Origin: Karalla daura
Taxonomy: Eukaryota; Chordata; Actinopteri; Chaetodontiformes; Leiognathidae
Length of the DNA stretch: 64,000 nt
Assembly (NCBI GenBank): GCA_029224185.1
Contig: CM055190.1
Span: 22,012,620 to 22,076,619 of the forward strand
Direction: 5' to 3'
Both the position numbers and the translations under genes were made by a program. The notes under the pieces were generated by a model. It was not told where the DNA came from. It saw only the letters and a list, made by a program, of their open reading frames with translations, and made no database searches. Shown one piece after another: positions 21,839 to 33,901 of this stretch (position 1 is the first letter of the stretch; every line of letters begins with the position of its first letter).

Positions 21839-24800
21839 AAAAACGACCACCCCGGACCTGTAGTTTCGGCCGGGATCCCGACCCCGAGCGAGCGAGCTCA
21901 AACCCACGATTTGGGGTGTGAGCCGCCTCCGGGGTGGCCAACGCTCACTGGAAAAAGCAATCCCGAGGCCGGGAGTGGTCCCGGAGCTGAGATATTAACC
22001 CTCGCCGAAAGTGAAAAAAACGACCACCCCGGACCTGTCGTTTCGGCCGGGATCCCGACCCCGAGCGAGCGAGCTCAAACCCACGATTTGGGGTGTGAGC
22101 CGCCTCCGGGGTGGCCAACGCTCACTGGAAAAAGCAATCCCGAGGCCGGGTGTGGTCCCGGAGCTGAGATATTAACACTCGCCGAAAGTGAAAAAAACGA
22201 CCACCCCGGACCTGTTGTTTCGGCCGGGATGCCGACCCCGAGCGAGCGAGCTCAAACCCACGATTTCGGGTGTGAGCCGCCTCCGGGGTGGCCAACGCTC
22301 ACTGGAAAAAGCAATCCCGAGGCCAGGTGTGGTCCCGGAGCTGAGATATTAACACTCGTCGAAAGTGAAAAAAACGACCACCCCGGACCTGTCGTTTCGG
22401 CCGGGATCCCGACCCCGAGCGAGCGAGCTCAAACCCACGATTTGGGGTGTGAGCCGCCTCCGGGGTGGCCAACGCTCACTGGAAAAAGCAATCCCGAGGC
22501 CGGGAGTGGTCCCGGAGCTGAGATATTAACACTCGCCGAAAGTGAAAAAAACGACCACCCCGGACCTGTCGTTTTGGCCGGGATGCCGACCCCGAGCGAG
22601 CGAGCTCAAACCCACGATTTGGGGTGTGAGCCGCCTCCGGGGTGGCCAATGCTCACTGGAAAAAGCAATCCCGAGGCCAGGTGTGGTCCCGGAGCTGAGA
22701 TATTAACACTCGCCGAAAGTGAAAAAAACGACCACCCCGGACCTGTCGTTTCGGCCGGGATGCCGACCCCGAGCGAGCGAGCTCAAACCCACGATTTGGG
22801 GTGTGAGCCGCCTCCGGGGTGGCCAACGCTCACTGGAAAAAGCAATCCCGAGGCCGGGAGTGGTCCCGGAGCTGAGATATTAACACTCGCCGAAAGTGAA
22901 AAAAACGACCACCCCGGACCTGTCGTTTCGGCCGGGATCCCGACCCCGAGCGAGCGAGCTCAAACCCACGATTTGGGGTGTGAGCCGCCTCCGGGGTGGC
23001 CAACGCTCACTGGAAAAAGCAATCCCGAGGCCGGGTGTGGTCCCGGAGCTGAGATATTAACACTCGCCGAAAGTGAAAAAAACGACCACCCCGGACCTGT
23101 CGTTTCGGCCGGGATGCCGACCCCGAGCGAGCGAGCTCAAACCCACGATTTCGGGTGTGAGCCGCCTCCGGGGTGGCCAACGCTCACTGGAAAAAGCAAT
23201 CCCGAGGCCAGGTGTGGTCCCGGAGCTGAGATATTAACATTCGCCGAAAGTGAAAAAAACGACCACCCCGGACCTGTCGTTTCGGCCGGAATCCCGACCC
23301 CGAGCGAGCGAGCTCAAACCCACGATTTGGGGTGTGAGCCGCCTCCGGGGTGGCCAACGCTCACTGGAAAAAGCAATCCCGAGGCCGGGTGTGGTCCCGG
23401 AGCTGAGATATTAACACTCGCCGAAAGTGAAAAAAACGACCACCCCGGACCTGTCGTTTCGGCCGGGATGCCGACCCCGAGCGAGCGAGCTCAAACCCAC
23501 GATTTGGGGTGTGAGCCGCCTCCGGGGTGGCCAACGCTCACTGGAAAAAGCAATCCCGAGGCCGGGAGTGGTCCCGGAGCTGAGATATTAACACTCGCCG
23601 AAAGTGAAAAAAACGACCACCCTGGACCTGTCGTTTCGGCCGGGATCCCGACCCCGAGCGAGCGAGCTCAAACCCACGATTTGGGGTGTGAGCCGCCTCC
23701 GGGGTGGCCAACGCTCACTGGAAAAAGCAATCCCGAGGCCGGGTGTGGTCCCGGAGCTGAGATATTAACACTCGCCGAAAGTGAAAAAAACGACCACCCC
23801 GGACCTGTCGTTTCGGCCGGGATGCCGACCCCGAGCGAGCGAGCTCAAACCCACGATTTCGGGTGTGAGCCGCCTCCGGGGTGGCCAACGCTCACTGGAA
23901 AAAGCAATCCCGAGGCCAGGTGTGGTCCCGGAGCTGAGATATTAACACTCGCCGAAAGTGAAAAAAACGACCACCCCGGACCTGTCGTTTTGGCCGCGAT
24001 GCCGACCCCGAGCGAGCGAGCTCAAACCCACGATTTCGGGTGTGAGCCGCCTCCGGGGTGGCCAACGCTCACTGGAAAAAGCAATCCCGAGGCCAGGTGT
24101 GGTCCCGGAGCTGAGATATTAACACTCGCCGAAAGTGAAAAAAACGACCACCCCGGACCTGTCGTTTCGGCCGGGATGCCGACCCCGAGCGAGCGAGCTC
24201 AAACCCACGATTTCGGGTGTGAGCCGCCTCCGGGGTGGCCAACGCTCACTGGAAAAAGCAATCCCGAGGCCAGGTGTGGTCCCGGAGCTGAGATATTAAC
24301 ACTCGTCGAAAGTGAAAAAAACGACCACCCCGGACCTGTCGTTTCGGCCGGGATCCCGACCCCGAGCGAGCGAGCTCAAACCCACGATTTGGGGTGTGAG
24401 CCGCCTCCGGGGTGGCCAACGCTCACTGGAAAAAGCAATCCCGAGGCCGGGAGTGGTCCCGGAGCTGAGATATTAACACTCGCCGAAAGTGAAAAAAACG
24501 ACCACCCCGGACCTGTCGTTTCGGCCGGGATGCCGACCCCGAGCGAGCGAACTCAAACCCACGATTTGGGGTGTGAGCCGCCTCCGGGGTGGCCAACGCT
24601 CACTGGAAAAAGCAATCCCGAGGCCAGGTGTGGTCCCGGAGCTGAGATATTAACACTCGCCGAAAGTGAAAAAAACGACCACCCCGGACCTGTCGTTTCG
24701 GCCGGGATCCCGACCCCGAGCGAGCGAGCTCAAACCCACGATTTCGGGTGTGAGCCGCCTCCGGGGTGGCCAACGCTCACTGGAAAAAGCAATCCCGAGG

Positions 24801-25732
24801 CCGGGAGTGGTCCCGGAGCTGAGATATTAACACTCGCCGAAAGTGAAAAAAACGACCACCCCGGACCTGTCGTTTCGGCCGGGATCCCGACCCCGAGCGA
24901 GCGAGCTCAAACCCACGATTTGGGGTGTGAGCCGCCTCCGGGGTGGCCAACGCTCACTGGAAAAAGCAATCCCGAGGCCGGGTGTGGTCCCGGAGCTGAG
25001 ATATTAACACTCGCCGAAAGTGAAAAAAACGACCACCCCGGACCTGTTGTTTCGGCCGGGATGCCGACCCCGAGCGAGCGAGCTCAAACCCACGATTTCG
25101 GGTGTGAGCCGCCTCCGGGGTGGCCAACGCTCACTGGAAAAAGCAATCCCGAGGCCAGGTGTGGTCCCGGAGCTGAAATATTAACACTCGTCGAAAGTGA
25201 AAAAAACGACCACCCCGGACCTGTCGTTTCGGCCGGGATCCCGACCCCGAGCGAGCGAGCTCAAACCCACGATTTGGGGTGTGAGCCGCCTCCGGGGTGG
25301 CCAACGCTCACTGGAAAAAGCAATCCCGAGGCCGGGAGTGGTCCCGGAGCTGAGATATTAACACTCGCCGAAAGTGAAAAAAACGACCACCCCGGACCTG
25401 TCGTTTTGGCCGGGATGCCGACCCCGAGCGAGCGAGCTCAAACCCACGATTTGGGGTGTGAGCCGCCTCCGGGGTGGCCAATGCTCACTGGAAAAAGCAA
25501 TCCCGAGGCCAGGTGTGGTCCCGGAGCTGAGATATTAACACTCGCCGAAAGTGAAAAAAACGACCACCCCGGACCTGTCGTTTCGGCCGGGATCCCGACC
25601 CCGAGCGAGCGAGCTCAAACCCACGATTTGGGGTGTGAGCCGCCTCCGGGGTGGCCAACGCTCACTGGAAAAAGCAATCCCGAGGCCGGGAGTGGTCCCG
25701 GAGCTGAGATATTAACACTCGCCGAAAGTGAA

Positions 25733-25735
25733 TAA
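25733..25735 (+). other. Frame break: GAATAAACG (-1), independent T event
   Basis: The A tract reads AA-T-AAA, one base shorter than normal. GCCAAAAGTG and AAGCCCGAG are absent, so this is not the site 1-5 haplotype. It looks like a separate mutation of the same tract, at the edge of domains B and C. Confidence 0.88.
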
Positions 25736-28700
25736 ACGACCACCCCGGACCTGTCGTTTCGGCCGGGATCCCGACCCCGAGCGAGCGAGCTCAAACCCAC
25801 GATTTGGGGTGTGAGCCGCCTCCGGGGTGGCCAACGCTCACTGGAAAAAGCAATCCCGAGGCCGGGAGTGGTCCCGGAGCTGAGATATTAACACTCGCCG
25901 AAAGTGAAAAAAACGACCACCCCGGACCTGTCGTTTCGGCCGGGATCCCGACCCCAAGCGAGCGAGCTCAAACCCACGATTTGGGGTGTGAGCCGCCTCC
26001 GGGGTGGCCAACGCTCACTGGAAAAAGCAATCCCGAGGCCGGGTGTGGTCCCGGAGCTGAGATATTAACACTCGCCGAAAGTGAAAAAAACGACCACCCC
26101 GGACCTGTCGTTTCGGCCGGGATGCCGACCCCGAGCGAGCGAGCTCAAACCCACGATTTGGGGTGTGAGCCGCCTCCGGGGTGGCCAACGCTCACTGGAA
26201 AAAGCAATCCCGAGGCCAGGTGTGGTCCCGGAGCTGAGATATTAACACTCGCCGAAAGTGAAAAAAACGACCACCCCGGACCTGTCGTTTCGGCCGGGAT
26301 CCCGACCCCGAGCGAGCGAGCTCAAACCCACGATTTGGGGTGTGAGCCGCCTCCGGGGTGGCCAACGCTCACTGGAAAAAGCAATCCCGAGGCCGGGTGT
26401 GGTCCCGGAGCTGAGATATTAACACTCGCCGAAAGTGAAAAAAACGACCACCCCGGACCTGTCGTTTCGGCCGGGATGCCGACCCCGAGCGAGCGAGCTC
26501 AAACCCACGATTTGGGGTGTGAGCCGCCTCCGGGGTGGCCAACGCTCACTGGAAAAAGCAATCCCGAGGCCGGGAGTGGTCCCGGAGCTGAGATATTAAC
26601 ACTCGCCGAAAGTGAAAAAAACGACCACCCCGGACCTGTCGTTTCGGCCGGGATCCCGACCCCGAGCGAGCAAGCTCAAACCCACGATTTGGGGTGTGAG
26701 CCGCCTCCGGGGTGGCCAACGCTCACTGGAAAAAGCAATCCCGAGGCCGGGAGTGGTCCCGGAGCTGAGATATTAACACTCGCCGAAAGTGAAAAAAACG
26801 ACCACCCCGGACCTGTCGTTTCGGCCGGGATGCCGACCCCGAGCGAGCGAGCTCAAACCCACGATTTGGGGTGTGAGCCGCCTCCGGGGTGGCCAACGCT
26901 CACTGGAAAAAGCAATCCCGAGGCCAGGTGTGGTCCCGGAGCTGAGATATTAACACTCGCCGAAAGTGAAAAAAACGACCACCCCGGACCTGTCGTTTCG
27001 GCCGGGATGCCGACCCCGAGCGAGCGAGCTCAAACCCACGATTTGGGGTGTGAGCCGCCTCCGGGGTGGCCAACGCTCACTGGAAAAAGCAATCCCGAGG
27101 CCGGGTGTGGTCCCGGAGCTGAGATATTAACACTCGCCGAAAGTGAAAAAAACGACCACCCCGGACCTGTCGTTTCGGCCGGGATGCCGACCCCGAGCGA
27201 GCGAGCTCAAACCCACGATTTCGGGTGTGAGCCGCCTCCGGGGTGGCCAACGCTCACTGGAAAAAGCAATCCCGAGGCCAGGTGTGGTCCCGGAGCTGAG
27301 ATATTAACACTCGCCGAAAGTGAAAAAAACGACCACCCCGGACCTGTCGTTTCGGCCGGGATCCCGACCCCGAGCGAGCGAGCTCAAACCCACGATTTGG
27401 GGTGTGAGCCGCCTCCGGGGTGGCCAACGCTCACTGGAAACAGCAATCCCGAGGCCGGGTGTGGTCCCGGAGCTGAGATATTAACACTCGCCGAAAGTGA
27501 AAAAAACGACCACCCCGGACCTGTCGTTTCGGCCGGGATGCCGACCCCGAGCGAGCGAGCTCAAACCCACGATTTCGGGTGTGAGCCGCCTCCGGGGTGG
27601 CCAACGCTCACTGGAAAAAGCAATCCCGAGGCCAGGTGTGGTCCCGGAGCTGAGATATTAACACTCGCCGAAAGTGAAAAAAACGACCACCCCGGACCTG
27701 TCGTTTCGGCCGGGATCCCGACCCCGAGCGAGCGAGCTCAAACCCACGATTTGGGGTGTGAGCCGCCTCCGGGGTGGCCAACGCTCACTGGAAAAAGCAA
27801 TCCCGAGGCCGGGAGTGGTCCCGGAGCTGAGATATTAACACTCGCCGAAAGTGAAAAAAACGACCACCCCGGACCTGTCGTTTCGGCCGGGATGCCGACC
27901 CCGAGCGAGCGAACTCAAACCCACGATTTGGGGTGTGAGCCGCCTCCGGGGTGGCCAACGCTCACTGGAAAAAGCAATCCCGAGGCCGGGAGTGGTCCCG
28001 GAGCTGAGATATTAACACTCGCCGAAAGTGAAAAAAACGACCACCCCGGACCTGTCGTTTCGGCCGGGATCCCGACCCCGAGCGAGCGAGCTCAAACCCA
28101 CGATTTGGGGTGTGAGCCGCCTCCGGGGTGGCCAACGCTCACTGGAAAAAGCAATCCCGAGGCCGGGAGTGGTCCCGGAGCTGAGATATTAACACTCGCC
28201 GAAAGTGAAAAAAACGACCACCCCGGACCTGTCGTTTTGGCCGCGATGCCGACCCCGAGCGAGCGAGCTCAAACCCACGATTTGGGGTGTGAGCCGCCTC
28301 CGGGGTGGCCAACGCTCACTGGAAAAAGCAATCCCGAGGCCGGGAGTGGTCCCGGAGCTGAGATATTAACACTCGCCGAAAGTGAAAAAAACGACCACCC
28401 CGGACCTGTCGTTTCGGCCGGGATGCCGACCCCGAGCGAGCGAGCTCAAACCCACGATTTGGGGGGTGAGCCGCCTCCGGGGTGGCCAACGCTCACTGGA
28501 AAAAGCAATCCCGAGGCCGGGTGTGGTCCCGGAGCTGAGATATTAACACTCGCCGAAAGTGAAAAAAACGACCACCCCGGACCTGTCGTTTTGGCCGGGA
28601 TGCCGACCCCGAGCGAGCGAGCTCAAACCCACGATTTGGGGTGTGAGCCGCCTCCGGGGTGGCCAACGCTCACTGGAAAAAGCAATCCCGAGGCCAGGTG

Positions 28701-31099
28701 TGGTCCCGGAGCTGAGATATTAACACTCGCCGAAAGTGAAAAAAACGACCACCCCGGACCTGTCGTTTTGGCCGCGATGCCGACCCCGAGCGAGCGAGCT
28801 CAAACCCACGATTTGGGGTGTGAGCCGCCTCCGGGGTGGCCAACGCTCACTGGAAAAAGCAATCCCGAGGCCGGGAGTGGTCCCGGAGCTGAGATATTAA
28901 CACTCGCCGAAAGTGAAAAAAACGACCACCCCGGACCTGTCGTTTCGGCCGGGATGCCGACCCCGAGCGAGCGAGCTCAAACCCACGATTTGGGGTGTGA
29001 GCCGCCTCCGGGGTGGCCAACGCTCACTGGAAAAAGCAATCCCGAGGCCGGGAGTGGTCCCGGAGCTGAGATATTAACACTCGCCGAAAGTGAAAAAAAC
29101 GACCACCCCGGACCTGTCGTTTCGGCCGGGATGCCGACCCCGAGCGAGCGAACTCAAACCCACGATTTGGGGTGTGAGCCGCCTCCGGGGTGGCCAACGC
29201 TCACTGGAAAAAGCAATCCCGAGGCCGGGAGTGGTCCCGGAGCTGAGATATTAACACTCGCCGAAAGTGAAAAAAACGACCACCCCGGACCTGTCGTTTC
29301 GGCCGGGATGCCGACCCCGAGCGAGCGAGCTCAAACCCACGATTTGGGGTGTGAGCCGCCTCCGGGGTGGCCAACGCTCACTGGAAAAAGCAATCCCGAG
29401 GCCGGGTGTGGTCCCGGAGCTGAGATATTAACACTCGCCGAAAGTGAAAAAAACGACCACCCCGGACCTGTCGTTTCGGCCGGGATGCCGACCCCGAGCG
29501 AGCGAGCTCAAACCCACGATTTCGGGTGTGAGCCGCCTCCGGGGTGGCCAACGCTCACTGGAAAAAGCAATCCCGAGGCCAGGTGTGGTCCCGGAGCTGA
29601 GATATTAACACTCGCCGAAAGTGAAAAAAACGACCACCCCGGACCTGTCGTTTCGGCCGGGATCCCGACCCCGAGCGAGCGAGCTCAAACCCACGATTTG
29701 GGGTGTGAGCCGCCTCCGGGGTGGCCAACGCTCACTGGAAAAAGCAATCCCGAGGCCGGGTGTGGTCCCGGAGCTGAGATATTAACACTCGCCGAAAGTG
29801 AAAAAAACGACCACCCCGGACCTGTCGTTTCGGCCGGGATGCCGACCCCGAGCGAGCGAACTCAAACCCACGATTTGGGGTGTGAGCCGCCTCCGGGGTG
29901 GCCAACGCTCACTGGAAAAAGCAATCCCGAGGCCGGGAGTGGTCCCGGAGCTGAGATATTAACACTCGCCGAAAGTGAAAAAAACGACCACCCCGGACCT
30001 GTCGTTTCGGCCGGGATCCCGACCCCGAGCGAGCGAGCTCAAACCCACGATTTGGGGTGTGAGCCGCCTCCGGGGTGGCCAACGCTCACTGGAAAAAGCA
30101 ATCCCGAGGCCGGGAGTGGTCCCGGAGCTGAGATATTAACACTCGCCGAAAGTGAAAAAAACGACCACCCCGGACCTGTCGTTTTGGCCGCGATGCCGAC
30201 CCCGAGCGAGCGAGCTCAAACCCACGATTTGGGGTGTGAGCCGCCTCCGGGGTGGCCAACGCTCACTGGAAAAAGCAATCCCGAGGCCGGGAGTGGTCCC
30301 GGAGCTGAGATATTAACACTCGCCGAAAGTGAAAAAAACGACCACCCCGGACCTGTCGTTTCGGCCGGGATGCCGACCCCGAGCGAGCGAGCTCAAACCC
30401 ACGATTTGGGGGGTGAGCCGCCTCCGGGGTGGCCAACGCTCACTGGAAAAAGCAATCCCGAGGCCGGGTGTGGTCCCGGAGCTGAGATATTAACACTCGC
30501 CGAAAGTGAAAAAAACGACCACCCCGGACCTGTCGTTTTGGCCGGGATGCCGACCCCGAGCGAGCGAGCTCAAACCCACGATTTGGGGTGTGAGCCGCCT
30601 CCGGGGTGGCCAACGCTCACTGGAAAAAGCAATCCCGAGGCCAGGTGTGGTCCCGGAGCTGAGATATTAACACTCGCCGAAAGTGAAAAAAACGACCACC
30701 CCGGACCTGTCGTTTTGGCCGCGATGCCGACCCCGAGCGAGCGAGCTCAAACCCACGATTTGGGGTGTGAGCCGCCTCCGGGGTGGCCAACGCTCACTGG
30801 AAAAAGCAATCCCGAGGCCGGGAGTGGTCCCGGAGCTGAGATATTAACACTCGCCGAAAGTGAAAAAAACGACCACCCCGGACCTGTCGTTTCGGCCGGG
30901 ATGCCGACCCCGAGCGAGCGAGCTCAAACCCACGATTTGGGGTGTGAGCCGCCTCCGGGGTGGCCAACGCTCACTGGAAAAAGCAATCCCGAGGCCGGGA
31001 GTGGTCCCGGAGCTGAGATATTAACACTCGCCGAAAGTGAAAAAAACGACCACCCCGGACCTGTCGTTTCGGCCGGGATGCCGACCCCGAGCGAGCGAA

Positions 31100-33901
31100 C
31101 TCAAACCCACGATTTGGGGTGTGAGCCGCCTCCGGGGTGGCCAACGCTCACTGGAAAAAGCAATCCCGAGGCCGGGAGTGGTCCCGGAGCTGAGATATTA
31201 ACACTCGCCGAAAGTGAAAAAAACGACCACCCCGGACCTGTCGTTTCGGCCGGGATGCCGACCCCGAGCGAGCGAGCTCAAACCCACGATTTGGGGTGTG
31301 AGCCGCCTCCGGGGTGGCCAACGCTCACTGGAAAAAGCAATCCCGAGGCCGGGAGTGGTCCCGGAGCTGAGATATTAACACTCGCCGAAAGTGAAAAAAA
31401 CGACCACCCCGGACCTGTCGTTTTGGCCGCGATGCCGACCCCGAGCGAGCGAGCTCAAACCCACGATTTGGGGTGTGAGCCGCCTCCGGGGTGGCCAACG
31501 CTCACTGGAAAAAGCAATCCCGAGGCCGGGAGTGGTCCCGGAGCTGAGATATTAACACTCGCCGAAAGTGAAAAAAACGACCACCCCGGACCTGTCGTTT
31601 CGGCCGGGATGCCGACCCCGAGCGAGCGAGCTCAAACCCACGATTTGGGGGGTGAGCCGCCTCCGGGGTGGCCAACGCTCACTGGAAAAAGCAATCCCGA
31701 GGCCGGGTGTGGTCCCGGAGCTGAGATATTAACACTCGCCGAAAGTGAAAAAAACGACCACCCCGGACCTGTCGTTTTGGCCGGGATGCCGACCCCGAGC
31801 GAGCGAGCTCAAACCCACGATTTGGGGTGTGAGCCGCCTCCGGGGTGGCCAACGCTCACTGGAAAAAGCAATCCCGAGGCCAGGTGTGGTCCCGGAGCTG
31901 AGATATTAACACTCGCCGAAAGTGAAAAAAACGACCACCCCGGACCTGTCGTTTTGGCCGCGATGCCGACCCCGAGCGAGCGAGCTCAAACCCACGATTT
32001 GGGGTGTGAGCCGCCTCCGGGGTGGCCAACGCTCACTGGAAAAAGCAATCCCGAGGCCGGGAGTGGTCCCGGAGCTGAGATATTAACACTCGCCGAAAGT
32101 GAAAAAAACGACCACCCCGGACCTGTCGTTTCGGCCGGGATGCCGACCCCGAGCGAGCGAGCTCAAACCCACGATTTGGGGTGTGAGCCGCCTCCGGGGT
32201 GGCCAACGCTCACTGGAAAAAGCAATCCCGAGGCCGGGAGTGGTCCCGGAGCTGAGATATTAACACTCGCCGAAAGTGAAAAAAACGACCACCCCGGACC
32301 TGTCGTTTCGGCCGGGATGCCGACCCCGAGCGAGCGAACTCAAACCCACGATTTGGGGTGTGAGCCGCCTCCGGGGTGGCCAACGCTCACTGGAAAAAGC
32401 AATCCCGAGGCCGGGAGTGGTCCCGGAGCTGAGATATTAACACTCGCCGAAAGTGAAAAAAACGACCACCCCGGACCTGTCGTTTCGGCCGGGATGCCGA
32501 CCCCGAGCGAGCGAACTCAAACCCACGATTTGGGGTGTGAGCCGCCTCCGGGGTGGCCAACGCTCACTGGAAAAAGCAATCCCGAGGCCGGGTGTGGTCC
32601 CGGAGCTGAGATATTAACACTCGCCGAAAGTGAAAAAAACGACCACCCCGGACCTGTCGTTTCGGCCGGGATGCCGACCCCGAGCGAGCGAGCTCAAACC
32701 CACGATTTCGGGTGTGAGCCGCCTCCGGGGTGGCCAACGCTCACTGGAAAAAGCAATCCCGAGGCCAGGTGTGGTCCCGGAGCTGAGATATTAACACTCG
32801 CCGAAAGTGAAAAAAACGACCACCCCGGACCTGTCGTTTCGGCCGGGATCCCGACCCCGAGCGAGCGAGCTCAAACCCACGATTTGGGGTGTGAGCCGCC
32901 TCCGGGGTGGCCAACGCTCACTGGAAAAAGCAATCCCGAGGCCAGGTGTGGTCCCGGAGCTGAGATATTAACACTCGCCGAAAGTGAAAAAAACGACCAC
33001 CCCGGACCTGTCGTTTCGGCCGGGATCCCGACCCCGAGCGAGCGAGCTCAAACCCACGATTTGGGGTGTGAGCCGCCTCCGGGGTGGCCAACGCTCACTG
33101 GAAAAAGCAATCCCGAGGCCGGGAGTGGTCCCGGAGCTGAGATATTAACACTCGCCGAAAGTGAAAAAAACGACCACCCCGGACCTGTCGTTTCGGCCGG
33201 GATGCCGACCCCGAGCGAGCGAGCTCAAACCCACGATTTGGGGTGTGAGCCGCCTCCGGGGTGGCCAACGCTCACTGGAAAAAGCAATCCCGAGGCTGGG
33301 TGTGGTCCCGGAGCTGAGATATTAACACTCGCCGAAAGTGAAAAAAACGACCACCCCGGACCTGTCGTTTTGGCCGCGATGCCGACCCCGAGCGAGCGGG
33401 CTCAAACCCACGATTTGGGGTGTGAGCCGCCTCCGGGGTGGCCAACGCTCACTGGAAAAAGCAATCGCGAGGCCGGGAGTGGTCCCGGAGCTGAGATATT
33501 AACACTCGCCGAAAGTGAAAAAAACGACCACCCCGGACCTGTCGTTTCGGCCGGGATCCCGACCCCGAGCGAGCGAGCTCAAACCCACGATTTGGGGTGT
33601 GAGCCGCCTCCGGGGTGGCCAACGCTCACTGGAAAAAGCAATCCCGAGGCCGGGAGTGGTCCCGGAGCTGAGATATTAACACTCGCCGAAAGTGAAAAAA
33701 ACGACCACCCCGGACCTGTCGTTTCGGCCGGGATGCCGACCCCGAGCGAGCGAGCTCAAACCCACGATTTGGGGTGTGAGCCGCCTCCGGGGTGGCCAAC
33801 GCTCACTGGAAAAAGCAATCCCGAGGCCGGGAGTGGTCCCGGAGCTGAGATATTAACACTCGCCGAAAGTGAAAAAAACGACCACCCCGGACCTGTCGTT
33901 T
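31100..33901 (+). repeat. 14-monomer tandem duplication, left copy (matches 33,578-36,379)
   Basis: This 2,802-bp segment recurs at an offset of 2,478 bp (exactly 14 monomers), so the copies overlap as a tandem duplication. Shared markers are the G6 run (31,647 and 34,125), GAGGCTGGG, GAGCGGGCT and AATCGCGAG (33,466 and 35,944). The one difference I found is GCGAACTC at 32,515 against GCGAGCTC at 34,993. Edges are set by 31,099 against 33,577 and by 33,902 (T) against 36,380 (C). Confidence 0.87.

Larger units (their letters stand above)
19178..25735 (+). other. Stop-free frame through the array (2,185 codons), judged non-coding
   Basis: This is the same 59-residue repeat frame, entered at an ATG made by GTGAATAAA (ATG-AAT-AAA in the shifted register) and left at the TAA of 25,733. 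Both its start and its stop are by-products of indels in the A tract. That is the opposite of what a maintained gene would show. Confidence 0.85.
9798..25737 (+). repeat. Array domain B: SAGI/SAGM monomers with inserted-T marker
   Basis: About 90 monomers, nearly all with TTTCGGCCGGGATC or TTTCGGCCGGGATG. The LAAM form is absent until a single copy near 23,990. Domain-specific markers are GCCAAAAGTG (from 9,787 to about 21,835), the inserted-T monomers at 9,798, 10,330, 14,756, 16,173 and 19,183, GATTTCGGG (common from about 15,890), CCAATGCTC (18,222, 20,878, 22,648 and 25,480) and CTCGTCGAA. A final and different T-containing site at 25,733 closes the domain. Domain limits are defined from variant content only. 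Confidence 0.75.
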
